Origin: Paracoccus yeei ATCC BAA-599
GTDB taxonomy: Bacteria; Pseudomonadota; Alphaproteobacteria; Rhodobacterales; Rhodobacteraceae
NCBI RefSeq assembly: GCF_000622145.1
Contig: NZ_JHWH01000024.1
Location: 1-64,000 of the forward strand
DNA: 64,000 nt
Reading direction: 5' to 3'
Below the pieces are notes generated by a model that saw nothing but the letters and a program-made list of their open reading frames with translations, ran no database searches and was not told the DNA's origin. Made by a program: the position numbers and the translations under genes. Below, piece after piece: positions 17,790 through 26,144 of this stretch (within the stretch, counting starts at the first letter, position 1; the number at the start of each line of letters is the position of its first letter).

Positions 17790-18995
17790 ATGCACCAGAT
17801 CCGCTGGCCCGCCTTGGCGGGGCTTCTTCTTTGCACGGCCACCGCCATGCCCGCCTGGGCCGAGGTGGAATACCGCGCCGCCGTGCTGCGCGTCGATGCG
17901 CCCGCAGGGCCGCTGCCGATCTCGCGGCTGGACCTCAAGCCCGACGACCTGGGCTTTGCGGGGGCCGAACTCGGCACCGCCGACAATGCCACCACCGGCA
18001 GCTTCATGGGGCAAAGCTTCACGACCCAGACCGTCGCCGCCACGCCCGACACGGCCGAGGCCGAGTTGACGAAGCTGCTGGACGCGGGCGTGCCCTATAT
18101 CGTGGTCATGGCCGATGCGCCGACCGTCGTGCGGCTGGCCGATCTGGCGGGCGACCGGGCGCTGATCTTCAATGCGACCGCGACCGACGACAGCCTGCGG
18201 GCGGCCGACTGCCGGGCGAACCTGCTGCATGTGGCCCCGTCCGATGCGATGCTGGCGGATGCGCTGGCGCAATACCTGGTCTGGAAGAAATGGACCGACT
18301 GGTTCCTGATCGAAGGCAGCCACCCCGAGGATCAGGCCCTGGCCGCCGCCTATCGCCGCGCCGCCGAGAAGTTCGGCGCCCGGATCGTCGAGGAGCGCGT
18401 CTATGAGGACACCGGCGGCGCCCGGCGCACCGACAGCGGCCATGTCCAGGTGCAAAAGCAGATGCCGGTCTTTACCCAGCGCGCCGCCGATCATGACGTC
18501 GTGGTCGCCGCCGACCGGGCCGGGGTCTTTGCCGACTGGCTGCCCTATCACACCTGGGACGCGCGGCCGGTGACGGGCTCGGCCGGGCTGGTCCCGGAAA
18601 GCTGGCATCCCGCGCAAGAGGCCTGGGGCGGCACCCAGTTCCAGAGCCGTTTCGAGAAACTGGCGAACCGCCCCGCCCGGCCCGAGGATTACCAGGTCTG
18701 GATGGCGCTGCGCGTCATCGGCGAGGCCGCGACCCGCACCAAGGGCGGCGACGACAAGGCCGTGCATGACTTCATCCTGTCACCGAACTTCGACCTGGCC
18801 GCGTTCAAGGGACAAAAGCTCAGCTTCCGCGACTGGGACGGGCAGCTGCGCCAACCCGTGCTGCTGGCGGCCGATCGGGTCGTCGCCTCGGTCAGCCCGC
18901 AGGACGAATTCCTGCACCAGGTCAGCCAGCTGGACACGCTGGGCATCGACCGGACCGAATCCGAATGCCGACGTCAACAGGGAGGTAAGGAATGA
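17790..18995 (+). CDS. ABC-type substrate-binding protein of the PQQ alcohol dehydrogenase system (PedB-like)
   Basis: The 401-residue periplasmic protein has a signal peptide (1 to about 24, AWAE) and a branched-amino-acid-binding fold: VPYIVVMADAPTVVRLADLAGDRALIFNA and LAQYLVWKKWTDWFLIEGSHPEDQ. It is of the specialised group found only next to PQQ-dependent alcohol dehydrogenases. The ATG at 17790 is preferred because GGAGG is 8 bases upstream; the ATG at 17784 is too close to it. Its stop overlaps the next gene by ATGA. It is the first gene of an operon that continues through the ABC transporter to the two-component system. Confidence 0.85.
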   Translation: MHQIRWPALAGLLLCTATAMPAWAEVEYRAAVLRVDAPAGPLPISRLDLKPDDLGFAGAELGTADNATTGSFMGQSFTTQTVAATPDTAEAELTKLLDAGVPYIVVMADAPTVVRLADLAGDRALIFNATATDDSLRAADCRANLLHVAPSDAMLADALAQYLVWKKWTDWFLIEGSHPEDQALAAAYRRAAEKFGARIVEERVYEDTGGARRTDSGHVQVQKQMPVFTQRAADHDVVVAADRAGVFADWLPYHTWDARPVTGSAGLVPESWHPAQEAWGGTQFQSRFEKLANRPARPEDYQVWMALRVIGEAATRTKGGDDKAVHDFILSPNFDLAAFKGQKLSFRDWDGQLRQPVLLAADRVVASVSPQDEFLHQVSQLDTLGIDRTESECRRQQGGKE

Positions 18996-19957
18996 GAACT
19001 GCCGTTCTGGGCTGCCTGGCCGCGCTGTGCGCCGGTCCGGCCCTGGCCGACAAGATCTTCGTGTCGAACGAAAAAGGCAACACGATCAGCGTTCTGGATG
19101 CCACCAGCCTTGAGGTGATCCACACCATCGAAGGCATGCAGCGGCCGCGCGGCATCACCGCCTCGCCCGATGGCAAGCACATCTATGTCTGCGCCTCGGA
19201 CGACAACCTGGTCAGGGTCTACGACGCCGCCACCTATGAGGAACTGCCCTCGCTGCCGTCCGGACCGGACCCCGAACTGTTCGTGCTGCACCCGTCCGGG
19301 AACCCGCTGTTCATCGCGAATGAGGACGACAACATCGTCACCGTGGTCGACGTGAACACCCGCCAGGTCCTGGCCGAGGTTCCCGTGGGGGTCGAGCCCG
19401 AGGGCATGGGCGTCAGCCCGGACGGCAAGATCGTGGTCAATACGTCCGAAACGACGAACATGGCCCATATGATCGACACCTCGAGCTATGAGATCGTGGC
19501 GAACGTGCTGGTCGACTCGCGCCCCCGCTTTGCCGAATACACGCCGGACGGCAAATTGCTGTTCGTCACGGCCGAGATCGGCGGCACGGTCAGCGTGATC
19601 GACACCGCCACGAACGAGGTCACGAAGAAGATCACCTTCGAGGTGCCGGGCGTGCTGCCCGAGGCGCTGCAGCCCGTGGGCTTGCGGGTGACGGCGGACG
19701 GGACCAAGGCCTATGTGGCGCTTGGGCCGGCGAACCGGGTGGCGGTGCTGGATCTGGCCAGCCTCGAGGTCAAGGATTACCTGCTGGTGGGGCAGCGGGT
19801 CTGGCAGCTGGCCTTCTCGCCCGACGGCAAGTTCCTCTACACGACGAACGGCAATTCCAACGACATCTCGGTCATCGACACGGCGACCGACGAGGTGACC
19901 GTCTCGGTCCCGGTGGGCGAACAGCCCTGGGGGGTCGTTGCGGTGAAATCCGACTGA
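18992..19957 (+). CDS. PQQ-catabolism-associated YVTN beta-propeller protein
   Basis: The 321-residue protein has a signal peptide (1-19, ALAD) and seven-fold-type repeats with the strong signature VSNEKGNTISVLDATSLEV, recurring as IANEDDNIVTVVDV, VTAEIGGTVSVIDTAT and TTNGNSNDISVIDTAT. This is the propeller type that always travels with the Ped-like ABC genes. It is translationally coupled to the binding-protein gene. A role in substrate or cofactor delivery, or as an assembly platform, is inferred only from association. Confidence 0.87.
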   Translation: MRTAVLGCLAALCAGPALADKIFVSNEKGNTISVLDATSLEVIHTIEGMQRPRGITASPDGKHIYVCASDDNLVRVYDAATYEELPSLPSGPDPELFVLHPSGNPLFIANEDDNIVTVVDVNTRQVLAEVPVGVEPEGMGVSPDGKIVVNTSETTNMAHMIDTSSYEIVANVLVDSRPRFAEYTPDGKLLFVTAEIGGTVSVIDTATNEVTKKITFEVPGVLPEALQPVGLRVTADGTKAYVALGPANRVAVLDLASLEVKDYLLVGQRVWQLAFSPDGKFLYTTNGNSNDISVIDTATDEVTVSVPVGEQPWGVVAVKSD

Positions 19958-19969
19958 AGGGAGGCGAAG

Positions 19970-20401
19970 ATGAAGGCATGGATCCTGGCCGCGGCGCTGA
20001 TGGCCGCAGGCACGGCGGGGGCGCAGCAGTTCGATTACGGCTTTGCGGGGCTGATGGGCAAGGCGAACCGGGTCGAACTGGCGCCGCTGACGCTGGGCTC
20101 GGGCAAGCCGGTGGCGGAAAAGCCCTATGACCTGAAATCGGGCGCCTATTACAAGATGAAGATCGTGGCCGACGGCTCGGCGGAACTGGCGCTGTCGGGC
20201 GGCGATTTCTTCCGCGCCGTCTGGATCAACGAGATCGTCATCAACAACATCGAGGTGCGCCCCATGGGCGTCCATTCGCTGGAATTCGACGCCGCCGGCG
20301 AGGCCGAGATCAGCTTCATCGCGATCACGCCCGGCACCTTCGAACTGGCCATTCCCGGATCGCACGGGGACAGCCAGAAAGCCGTCTTCAACATCCGCTG
20401 A
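19970..20401 (+). CDS. Small secreted protein of the PQQ-ABC operon, unknown function
   Basis: The 143-residue protein has a signal peptide (1-18, AGAQ). The mature part is beta-rich: YYKMKIVADGSAELALSGGDFF, HSLEFDAAGEAEISFIAITPG, ending in a cupredoxin-like strand pattern (FELAIPGSHGDSQKAVF). Only one or two His residues and no Cys or Met cluster are seen, so a blue-copper site is not supported. It lies 12 bases after the propeller gene in the same operon, probably acting in the periplasm with XoxF. Confidence 0.7.
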   Translation: MKAWILAAALMAAGTAGAQQFDYGFAGLMGKANRVELAPLTLGSGKPVAEKPYDLKSGAYYKMKIVADGSAELALSGGDFFRAVWINEIVINNIEVRPMGVHSLEFDAAGEAEISFIAITPGTFELAIPGSHGDSQKAVFNIR

Positions 20402-20415
20402 CCCAGGGAGAGACC

Positions 20416-20667
20416 ATGAAACGCATCCTGCTTGCCTCGACGCTGATCGCCTTCGGCGCCCCGGCCTTTGCCGACACCGATCCGACCGCCGACCAGGTCG
20501 CCAAGATCGACGAGGCGCTGGCCGCCATGACCTGCGAGGTCGATGCCGACAATATCGACGTCGAGAACGACGGCAGCTTCGATCTGGACGACGTGATCTG
20601 CGCTGATGGGCAATATGACATCAAGCTGAACGCCGATTTCACCGAAAAAGAGCGGCGCAAGGAATGA
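20416..20667 (+). CDS. Small acidic periplasmic PepSY-like protein with an EF-hand-like loop
   Basis: The 83-residue protein has a signal peptide (1-19, AFAD), two cysteines (Cys40 and Cys62, likely a disulfide) and a C-terminal strand YDIKLNADF typical of short PepSY-like proteins. Residues 48-59 read D-V-E-N-D-G-S-F-D-L-D-D. This resembles a calcium or lanthanide EF-hand loop (acidic at 1, 3, 5, 9 and 12, Gly at 6, hydrophobic at 8), though position 12 is Asp and not Glu. Its stop overlaps the ABC ATPase start. In a XoxF locus a metal-binding role is tempting but unproven; the acidic loop may simply be a PepSY feature. Confidence 0.7.
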   Translation: MKRILLASTLIAFGAPAFADTDPTADQVAKIDEALAAMTCEVDADNIDVENDGSFDLDDVICADGQYDIKLNADFTEKERRKE

Positions 20668-21425
20668 TCCTGCCCACGGGCGCGGGGGACCTTCCCCCCG
20701 CGCTTGACATCCAGGGCGTGAGCCACCGCTTTGGCACCGTCGAGGCGCTGCGCGACGTCAGCTTCACGGTCCGGCCGGGCAGCTTCTGCGCGCTGCTGGG
20801 GATCAACGGCGCGGGAAAGACCACGCTGTTCTCGCTGGTCACGCGGCTTTACGATTCGACCTCGGGCCGGATCGCCGTGGCGGGCTTCGACGCTCGGCGC
20901 CAGCCCGGCCGGGCGCTGTCGCGGCTGGGCGTGGTGTTCCAGTCCCGCGCCCTGGACAGCGACCTGACGCTGCGCCAGAACCTGGCCTATCACGCGGCGC
21001 TGCACGGCATCCGCCGCCGCGACGCCCTGCCCCGCATCGCCGAGGTGCTGGCGCTGGTCGACCTGTCCGACAAGGCCGGCGCCCGCGCCTCGACCCTGTC
21101 GGGCGGCCAGCAGCGCCGGGCCGAGATCGCCCGCGCCCTGCTGCACCGCCCCCAGCTTTTGCTGCTGGACGAGGCGACGGCGGGCCTGGACCTGCGCGCC
21201 CGGGCCGAGGTGCTGGCCCTGACCCGCCGCCTGATCGCCGAGGAGGGCGTCTCGGCGCTTTGGGCCACGCATATCTTCGACGAGATCACGCCGCAGGATC
21301 ATGTCGTGCTGCTGCATCGCGGCCGGGTGCTGGCCGACGCGCCCGCCGCCGAGCTGATGGACGGGGACACCCTGCCCGCCGCCTTCCTGCGCCTGACCGG
21401 CACCGATGCGGAGATCCTGGCATGA
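20664..21425 (+). CDS. ABC transporter ATP-binding protein, PQQ alcohol dehydrogenase system
   Basis: The 253-residue ATPase has Walker A GINGAGKTT, Q-loop VVFQSRALDSDLT, signature LSGGQQRR, Walker B LLLLDEAT and H-loop ATHIFDE. It is of the ABC-2 exporter type and of the subgroup tied to PQQ alcohol oxidation. Overlaps of 4 bases with both neighbours indicate tight coupling with the permease at 21422. Together with the PedB-like protein it could move a substrate, a product or a redox cofactor across the inner membrane; the cargo is not known. Confidence 0.92.
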   Translation: MILPTGAGDLPPALDIQGVSHRFGTVEALRDVSFTVRPGSFCALLGINGAGKTTLFSLVTRLYDSTSGRIAVAGFDARRQPGRALSRLGVVFQSRALDSDLTLRQNLAYHAALHGIRRRDALPRIAEVLALVDLSDKAGARASTLSGGQQRRAEIARALLHRPQLLLLDEATAGLDLRARAEVLALTRRLIAEEGVSALWATHIFDEITPQDHVVLLHRGRVLADAPAAELMDGDTLPAAFLRLTGTDAEILA

Positions 21426-22222
21426 AGGGCTGGACCACTGCCTTCGGCGGCATCGTGCGGCGCGAGTTCCTGCGCTTTACCCGCCAGCGGGAACGGTTCC
21501 TGGCCGCGCTGGTCCGGCCGCTGGTCTGGCTGTTCATCTTTGCGGCCGGCTTCCGCTCGGTCCTGGGGCTCTCGATCACGCCGCCCTATCGCACCTATGT
21601 CCTTTACGAGGTCTATGTCACCCCCGGCCTGTGCGGCATGATCCTGCTGTTTTCCGGGATGCAGTCGTCGCTGTCGATGGTCTACGACCGTGAGACGGGG
21701 GCCATGCGCAGCCTGCTGGTCAGCCCCTATCCGCGCTGGTTCCTGCTGGGGTCCAAGCTGGTCGCCTCGGTCATGGTGGCGGTGATGCAGGTCTATGCCT
21801 TCCTGCTGATCGCCTGGCTCTGGGGCATCCGCCCGCCGTGGCACGGCTATCTGACGGTGCTGCCGGCGCTGGTGCTGGCGGGGGTGATGCTGGGGTCCCT
21901 GGGCTTGCTGATCTCCTCGGCGATCCGGCAGCTTGAGAATTTCGCCGGGGTGATGAACTTCGTCATCTTCCCGATGTTCTTTGCCTCGACCGCGCTTTAT
22001 CCGCTGTGGCGGATGCGCGAATCCAGCACGCTTCTGCACGACATCTGCGCGCTGAACCCGTTCACCCATGCGGTCGAACTGATCCGCTTCGCGCTTTACG
22101 GCCAAGTCGAGCCGGTGTCGCTGGCCGTCACGCTGGGCTGCATCCTGGTCTTTTTCGGGGGGACCGTCTTCATGTATGATCCGGCCAAGGGCCTGTGGCG
22201 CGGCCGCAAGGGAGGGGTGTGA
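21422..22222 (+). CDS. ABC-2 type permease (PedC-like)
   Basis: The 266-residue membrane protein has six predicted helices in the ABC-2 (drug/polysaccharide exporter) arrangement. The conserved segment YDRETGAMRSLLVSPYPRW precedes helix 3, and the motif ALNPFTHAVELIRFALYG precedes the last helix. It would form a dimer with two copies of the ATPase at 20664. ABC-2 permeases usually export, so the pairing with a solute-binding protein of importer type (17790) is odd and is characteristic of this PQQ-associated system. Confidence 0.9.
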   Translation: MKGWTTAFGGIVRREFLRFTRQRERFLAALVRPLVWLFIFAAGFRSVLGLSITPPYRTYVLYEVYVTPGLCGMILLFSGMQSSLSMVYDRETGAMRSLLVSPYPRWFLLGSKLVASVMVAVMQVYAFLLIAWLWGIRPPWHGYLTVLPALVLAGVMLGSLGLLISSAIRQLENFAGVMNFVIFPMFFASTALYPLWRMRESSTLLHDICALNPFTHAVELIRFALYGQVEPVSLAVTLGCILVFFGGTVFMYDPAKGLWRGRKGGV

Positions 22223-22224
22223 CG

Positions 22225-22827
22225 ATGCGCAGCATTCTGTCGGGGGTGATCCTGTCGGCCTTGGCCGTCACGGCAGGCCATGCGGCGGGCCCGGTCGATC
22301 CCGACTGGCCCTGCGTCCAGCGCCGCCAGCCCGCGCTGTCGGTCGGCCAGATCTGGGGCGGCCCGCCGCCCGACGACGCCGCGCAGGCGCATATCGAGGA
22401 TCCGGACGTGCAGCAGCTGGCCCAGGTCATCGCGCTGCGCCGCACCCCCTTGCCCGAGGCCGAGGGCCTGGTGCGCGACTTTGCCGGCGCCCATGACGCA
22501 TCGGCGCTGGTCGGGCTGTTCCTGGCGGCCTTTGACCACATCCAGCACCAGCGCAACCGCGTCATGGAGGGCATCACCCGCTATGCCCACAAGCAGGAGG
22601 CGCTGGAGGTCCGGATCGAGGACCTGCGCCATGAATTCGCGCGGCTCGATCAGGCCGAGCCCAAGGATTTCGACGCGCTCGACAAGATCGAGGAACAGAT
22701 CGACTGGTCCACCCGCATCTTCCAGGACCGCCAGCAGTCGCTGACCTATGTCTGCGAAACGCCGGTGGTGCTGGAACAGCGCGCCTTTGCCCTGGGCCGG
22801 ATCATCGCGGCCCAGGTGCCGCGCTGA
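22225..22827 (+). CDS. Secreted helical protein upstream of sensor kinase, unknown
   Basis: The 200-residue protein has a signal peptide (1 to about 20, GHAAG). The mature region starts DPDWPCVQRRQPALSVGQIWGGP and is then mostly helical, with a coiled-coil-like stretch at about residues 105-165 (HQRNRVME through DALDKIEEQIDW). Two cysteines (near 30 and 177) may bridge. It lies 2 bases after the permease and 37 bases before the kinase. I do not recognise the family; a periplasmic partner of the sensor kinase is a reasonable guess. Confidence 0.65.
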   Translation: MRSILSGVILSALAVTAGHAAGPVDPDWPCVQRRQPALSVGQIWGGPPPDDAAQAHIEDPDVQQLAQVIALRRTPLPEAEGLVRDFAGAHDASALVGLFLAAFDHIQHQRNRVMEGITRYAHKQEALEVRIEDLRHEFARLDQAEPKDFDALDKIEEQIDWSTRIFQDRQQSLTYVCETPVVLEQRAFALGRIIAAQVPR

Positions 22828-22864
22828 CCGCTTGGCCGCCCGCCTTCCGCCCCGGCCGAGCCGC

Positions 22865-24373
22865 ATGACCTGCCGTCCCAGCCTGCGGTTCCGGCTGTGG
22901 CTGGGCGCCCTGCTGCTGGCGGGGCTGGCGGTGACGGCGGCGGGGCTGGCCGCCTGGGGCCTGATCCGCACCCAGGCCCATGCGATCGAGGCGATGGCCG
23001 CGCAGAACCGGATCGAGGCCTATGGCGCGCTGTCGGCCCGGCTGAACGAATGGCTGCTGGCCTGGGTCGGCGCGCCGGGGATGGTCCCGGGCATGCCCGG
23101 TCCCGACAGCCGGCCCGTGGTCCAGGCGCTGGACCGGCTGGACCGGCTGCTGGCCGAGGATGTGAAGGCTGCCCCCGATCCGACCGAAGCCACCGTCCGC
23201 GCCCGGCAAAGCATGACCCCGGCCCGGCTGCGCGGCCTGTTCAACCAGTTGGAAAGCACCTTTCGCACCACCCCGCCCGACACGCCCGCCGGACAGGCGG
23301 CGCTGGCCTTTCACGCCGCCCAGGCGCCCGGCGCCATCGCCCGGCAGATCGACCACGAAATGCATCGCCGCGAAGCCGCCCTTGTCGCCATGCAATCCTT
23401 GCGCCGCCCGCTGCTGACCGGGGCGGCGCTGGTCGCGCTGGCCGCGCCCCTTGTATTGGCCGCGCTGTACCTGCTGGTGCTGGGCCCGCTGTTCCGCCGG
23501 CTGCGGCAAGGCACCGCCTTTGCCGCGACGCTCTCGGCCGCCGACCTTCCGCACGGGGCGGGCGGGCACGACGAACTGGGGCTGATGTTCGCCCGCCTGC
23601 GCCAGATGGCGGCGCGCATCGACCGCCGCCGCGCCCGGCTGGAGGCGGCGATCGAGGAGCGCACCGCGGCGCTTTCCGCCGCGAACGACCGGCTGGCGCT
23701 GATCGACCGCAACCGGCGCCGCTTTTTCGCCGATGTCGGCCACGAGCTGCGCACCCCCCTGACCGTCATCATTGGCGAGGCGGAACTGGGCGAGGCCCAT
23801 CCCGACCCCGAAGCCCGCGCCGCCTTCCAGACCATCGGCGCCCGCGCCGCCCGCCTGTTCCGCCGGATCGAGGACATGCTGCGCATCGCCCGGTCCGAAA
23901 GCGGCCGGCTGGAGCTGGCGGCCGAGCGCGTGGACCTGGGCGCGGCGGTTCGGGGGGCGCTGGCCGACCTTGCCCCGGCGCTGAAGCGGGCGGGCGTCTC
24001 GGCGCAGGTCGACCTGCCCCCGCTCGCCGTGCAGGGCGATCCCGACTGGCTGCGCCAGGTCTTTGCCGGCCTGTTCGAGAACGCCGCGAAATACGCCGGC
24101 CGGGGCGCCGAGGTCACGGTCTCGGCCCGGGCCGACGGGGGGATGGCCCTGGTCCGGGTCGCCGACACCGGACGCGGCCTGCCCGAGGGCCTGGGCGCGG
24201 CGGTGCTGGACCGCTTTACCCGCGACGCCCAGGCGGATCAGGGCGGCGGCTTCGGCGTGGGCCTTGCCCTGGCGCGCTGGGTCGTGGAAACCTTGGGCGG
24301 CAGCCTGGTGCTGGCGCCCTCGGCCACGGGCCTTGCGCTGGACCTGCGGCTGCCCCTTTGGGAGGAGGAGTGA
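22865..24373 (+). CDS. Sensor histidine kinase of the PQQ/Xox locus (MxaY-like position)
   Basis: The 502-residue kinase has two membrane helices (about 10-35 and 183-207) enclosing a helical periplasmic domain of about 150 residues. A HAMP-like linker follows, then HisKA with GHELRTPLTV (His293), and HATPase with N-box LFENAAKYA, G1 DTGRGLPEG and G2 GFGVGLALARW. It overlaps the response regulator by one base (TGATG). The position inside an alcohol-oxidation operon suggests it senses an alcohol, an aldehyde or a metal, as MxaYX do for methanol dehydrogenase in Paracoccus denitrificans. Orthology is not proven. Confidence 0.87.
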   Translation: MTCRPSLRFRLWLGALLLAGLAVTAAGLAAWGLIRTQAHAIEAMAAQNRIEAYGALSARLNEWLLAWVGAPGMVPGMPGPDSRPVVQALDRLDRLLAEDVKAAPDPTEATVRARQSMTPARLRGLFNQLESTFRTTPPDTPAGQAALAFHAAQAPGAIARQIDHEMHRREAALVAMQSLRRPLLTGAALVALAAPLVLAALYLLVLGPLFRRLRQGTAFAATLSAADLPHGAGGHDELGLMFARLRQMAARIDRRRARLEAAIEERTAALSAANDRLALIDRNRRRFFADVGHELRTPLTVIIGEAELGEAHPDPEARAAFQTIGARAARLFRRIEDMLRIARSESGRLELAAERVDLGAAVRGALADLAPALKRAGVSAQVDLPPLAVQGDPDWLRQVFAGLFENAAKYAGRGAEVTVSARADGGMALVRVADTGRGLPEGLGAAVLDRFTRDAQADQGGGFGVGLALARWVVETLGGSLVLAPSATGLALDLRLPLWEEE

Positions 24374-25065
24374 TGGCGCATATCCTTGTGGTCGAGGACG
24401 ATCCCGACATCGCCTCGCTGCTGTCGCGGGGCCTGGGCGCGGCGGGGCACCGCGTCGACTGGGCCGACACGGTCGAGGCGGCCGCCGACCGCATCGCGGC
24501 CGCCAGCTTCGACGCGGCGATCATCGACATGATGCTGGGCGACGACAGCGGCGCAAGCCTGCTGGCCGACCTGCGCGCGCAGGGCAACCGGATGCCCGCG
24601 ATCATGCTGTCGGCCTTGGCCCGCGTCGAGGACCGGGCCGAGGGGCTCGAGGCCGGGGCGCAGGATTATGTGGTCAAGCCCTTCCAGCTGTCCGAACTGC
24701 TGGCCCGGCTTGAGGTGCAGCTGCACCGCGCGGCCCCCCGGCAGGGGCCGATCGCCCTGGGCCGGCTGGTCTATGACCCCGACACCCGCGCCGCCTCGGC
24801 CCTGGGCGGCACCGGCCGCGCGGTCGTCATGACCGAACGCGAGGGCGAGCTGCTGGCCTATCTGATGGCGCGCCCGGGCCAGGTCCTGACCCGGGGCGAA
24901 CTGTTCGACGCACTCTGGGCCCAGCACGGCGGATCGACCGACAATGTGGTCGACGTCTATCTGGGCTATATCCGGCGCAAGCTGGACAATTTCACACCCT
25001 ATGGGCTGGCGCTGCGCACCCTGCGCCGGCGCGGCTTTGTCCTGACGCAGGAGATTTCGGAATGA
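24373..25065 (+). CDS. OmpR-family response regulator of the PQQ/Xox locus
   Basis: The 230-residue protein has a receiver domain (acidic EDD8-10, phospho-acceptor Asp52 in IIDMMLGDD, Lys in VVKPF) and a winged-helix output domain (TEREGELLAYLM, VDVYLGYIRRKLD). It is coupled to the kinase upstream and overlaps the next secreted-protein gene by ATGA. Likely targets are the promoters at 17616-17789 and upstream of xoxF near 28033. Confidence 0.9.
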   Translation: MAHILVVEDDPDIASLLSRGLGAAGHRVDWADTVEAAADRIAAASFDAAIIDMMLGDDSGASLLADLRAQGNRMPAIMLSALARVEDRAEGLEAGAQDYVVKPFQLSELLARLEVQLHRAAPRQGPIALGRLVYDPDTRAASALGGTGRAVVMTEREGELLAYLMARPGQVLTRGELFDALWAQHGGSTDNVVDVYLGYIRRKLDNFTPYGLALRTLRRRGFVLTQEISE

Positions 25066-25721
25066 AGGCACCTGTCCTGGCCCTGCTTCTGGGGCTGGCT
25101 TTCCCCTTGTCCGCCCTGGCGGGCGGGCTGACCGACCTTCTGATGGCGCCGGGCCTGCTGACCCAGGCCCCGGCGGGGGCGGATGGCGCGATCCTGCGCT
25201 ATGCCCATGAACGCCGGCTGCCCGCGCCGCGGCAGGCGGACCCTTCGGCGCAGGCGGCGGGGGGCATCCTGCCCACGCGGCCGGTCGAGCGCGGCCAGGC
25301 GGTGCTGTCCCTGTCCCAGGACGACAGCCTGCTGGCGCTGAGCCTGTCGGACGACAAGACGCCCGCACATGTGGTGGCCGAGTTCCCGCGCTCGGGTCCC
25401 AATCCCATCCTGCTGTTCTTTCTGGAAAACGTGGTGCGCAGCATGGCGACGCAGACCGGCGGCAGCCCCTATTACATCCGCAACCGGATCCGCGACAGCC
25501 TGGTGGCCTTGCCCGCCGGGACGGCGCGGGACGGCGTGGCCGAGGTCGCGCTGCAGCCCTTCGCCGGCGACCCCAACGCGCCGCGCATGGGCGAATTCGC
25601 CAAGCTGCGGCTGGCGATCCGCTATGACCCCGCCCGGCCCGGCGCCCTGGTCGGGCTGGACGCCGATACCGGCGATGCCGGCGGCTATCACGAGACCCTC
25701 GGCCTGATCGCGGAGAAATGA
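25062..25721 (+). CDS. Secreted protein downstream of response regulator, unknown
   Basis: The 219-residue protein has a signal peptide (1 to about 20, ALAG). The mature part begins GLTDLLMAPGLLTQAP and contains AVLSLSQDDSLLALSLSD and a beta-rich end with LRYDP-like LAIRYDPARPGALVG. No catalytic motif is seen. Start and stop overlap the neighbours by 4 bases each, so it is made together with the two-component system. I do not recognise the family. Confidence 0.65.
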   Translation: MKAPVLALLLGLAFPLSALAGGLTDLLMAPGLLTQAPAGADGAILRYAHERRLPAPRQADPSAQAAGGILPTRPVERGQAVLSLSQDDSLLALSLSDDKTPAHVVAEFPRSGPNPILLFFLENVVRSMATQTGGSPYYIRNRIRDSLVALPAGTARDGVAEVALQPFAGDPNAPRMGEFAKLRLAIRYDPARPGALVGLDADTGDAGGYHETLGLIAEK

Positions 25722-26071
25722 CGATGCGTTCCCAAGCCCTTGCCCTGGCCCTGGTGACCTTCGGCGGGACCGCCGCCGCCCAGCCGCCGGCGGTCAACGA
25801 CTATCCGACCGACGCCCGGGCCGAATACGTCTTTGCCTGCATGGCGACCAACGGCCAGACCCAGGACGCGCTGCGGCGCTGTTCCTGTTCGATCGACGCC
25901 ATCGCCTCGATCCTGCCCTATGACCGCTATGTCTCGGCCGAGACGGTGCTGCGGATGCGCCAGGGCGCGGGCGAGCGCGCCGCCATGTTCCGCGGCGGCA
26001 CGCCCGCGACCAGCGCCATCCTGGCCGACCTGCGCCGCGCCCAGGCCGAGGCCGAGATGCTGTGTTTCTGA
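25718..26071 (+). CDS. Small secreted cysteine-containing protein, unknown
   Basis: The 117-residue protein has a signal peptide (1 to about 21, AAAQ) and four cysteines, including the cluster RRCSCSID. One cysteine lies in YVFACMA and one sits at the very C-terminus. The pattern resembles small periplasmic proteins of the CHCH-like kind, but no haem motif (CxxCH) is present. It is the last gene of the operon that began at 17790 and is followed by a strong palindromic terminator. An in-frame ATG at 25724 is an alternative start. Confidence 0.62.
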   Translation: MTMRSQALALALVTFGGTAAAQPPAVNDYPTDARAEYVFACMATNGQTQDALRRCSCSIDAIASILPYDRYVSAETVLRMRQGAGERAAMFRGGTPATSAILADLRRAQAEAEMLCF

Positions 26072-26096
26072 CCCCCCGGCCAAGGCCGGACATGAA

Positions 26097-26122
26097 AAAG
26101 GCTGCCCCTAGGGGCAGCCTTT
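26097..26122. terminator. Bidirectional terminator between the Ped-type operon and xoxF
   Basis: A 26-base perfect palindrome centred on TA (AAAGGCTGCCCC / GGGGCAGCCTTT core) has A-rich and T-rich flanks on both sides. It works for the rightward operon ending at 26071 and for xoxF ending at 26145 on the other strand. Confidence 0.9.
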
Positions 26123-26144
26123 CGTCTTGCAGGGATTGCGCCGA

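Noticed and set aside
19970-20401. Small secreted protein as a blue-copper cupredoxin
   Set aside because: The end looks like a cupredoxin strand pattern, but the Cys and Met ligands and the needed His pair are missing.
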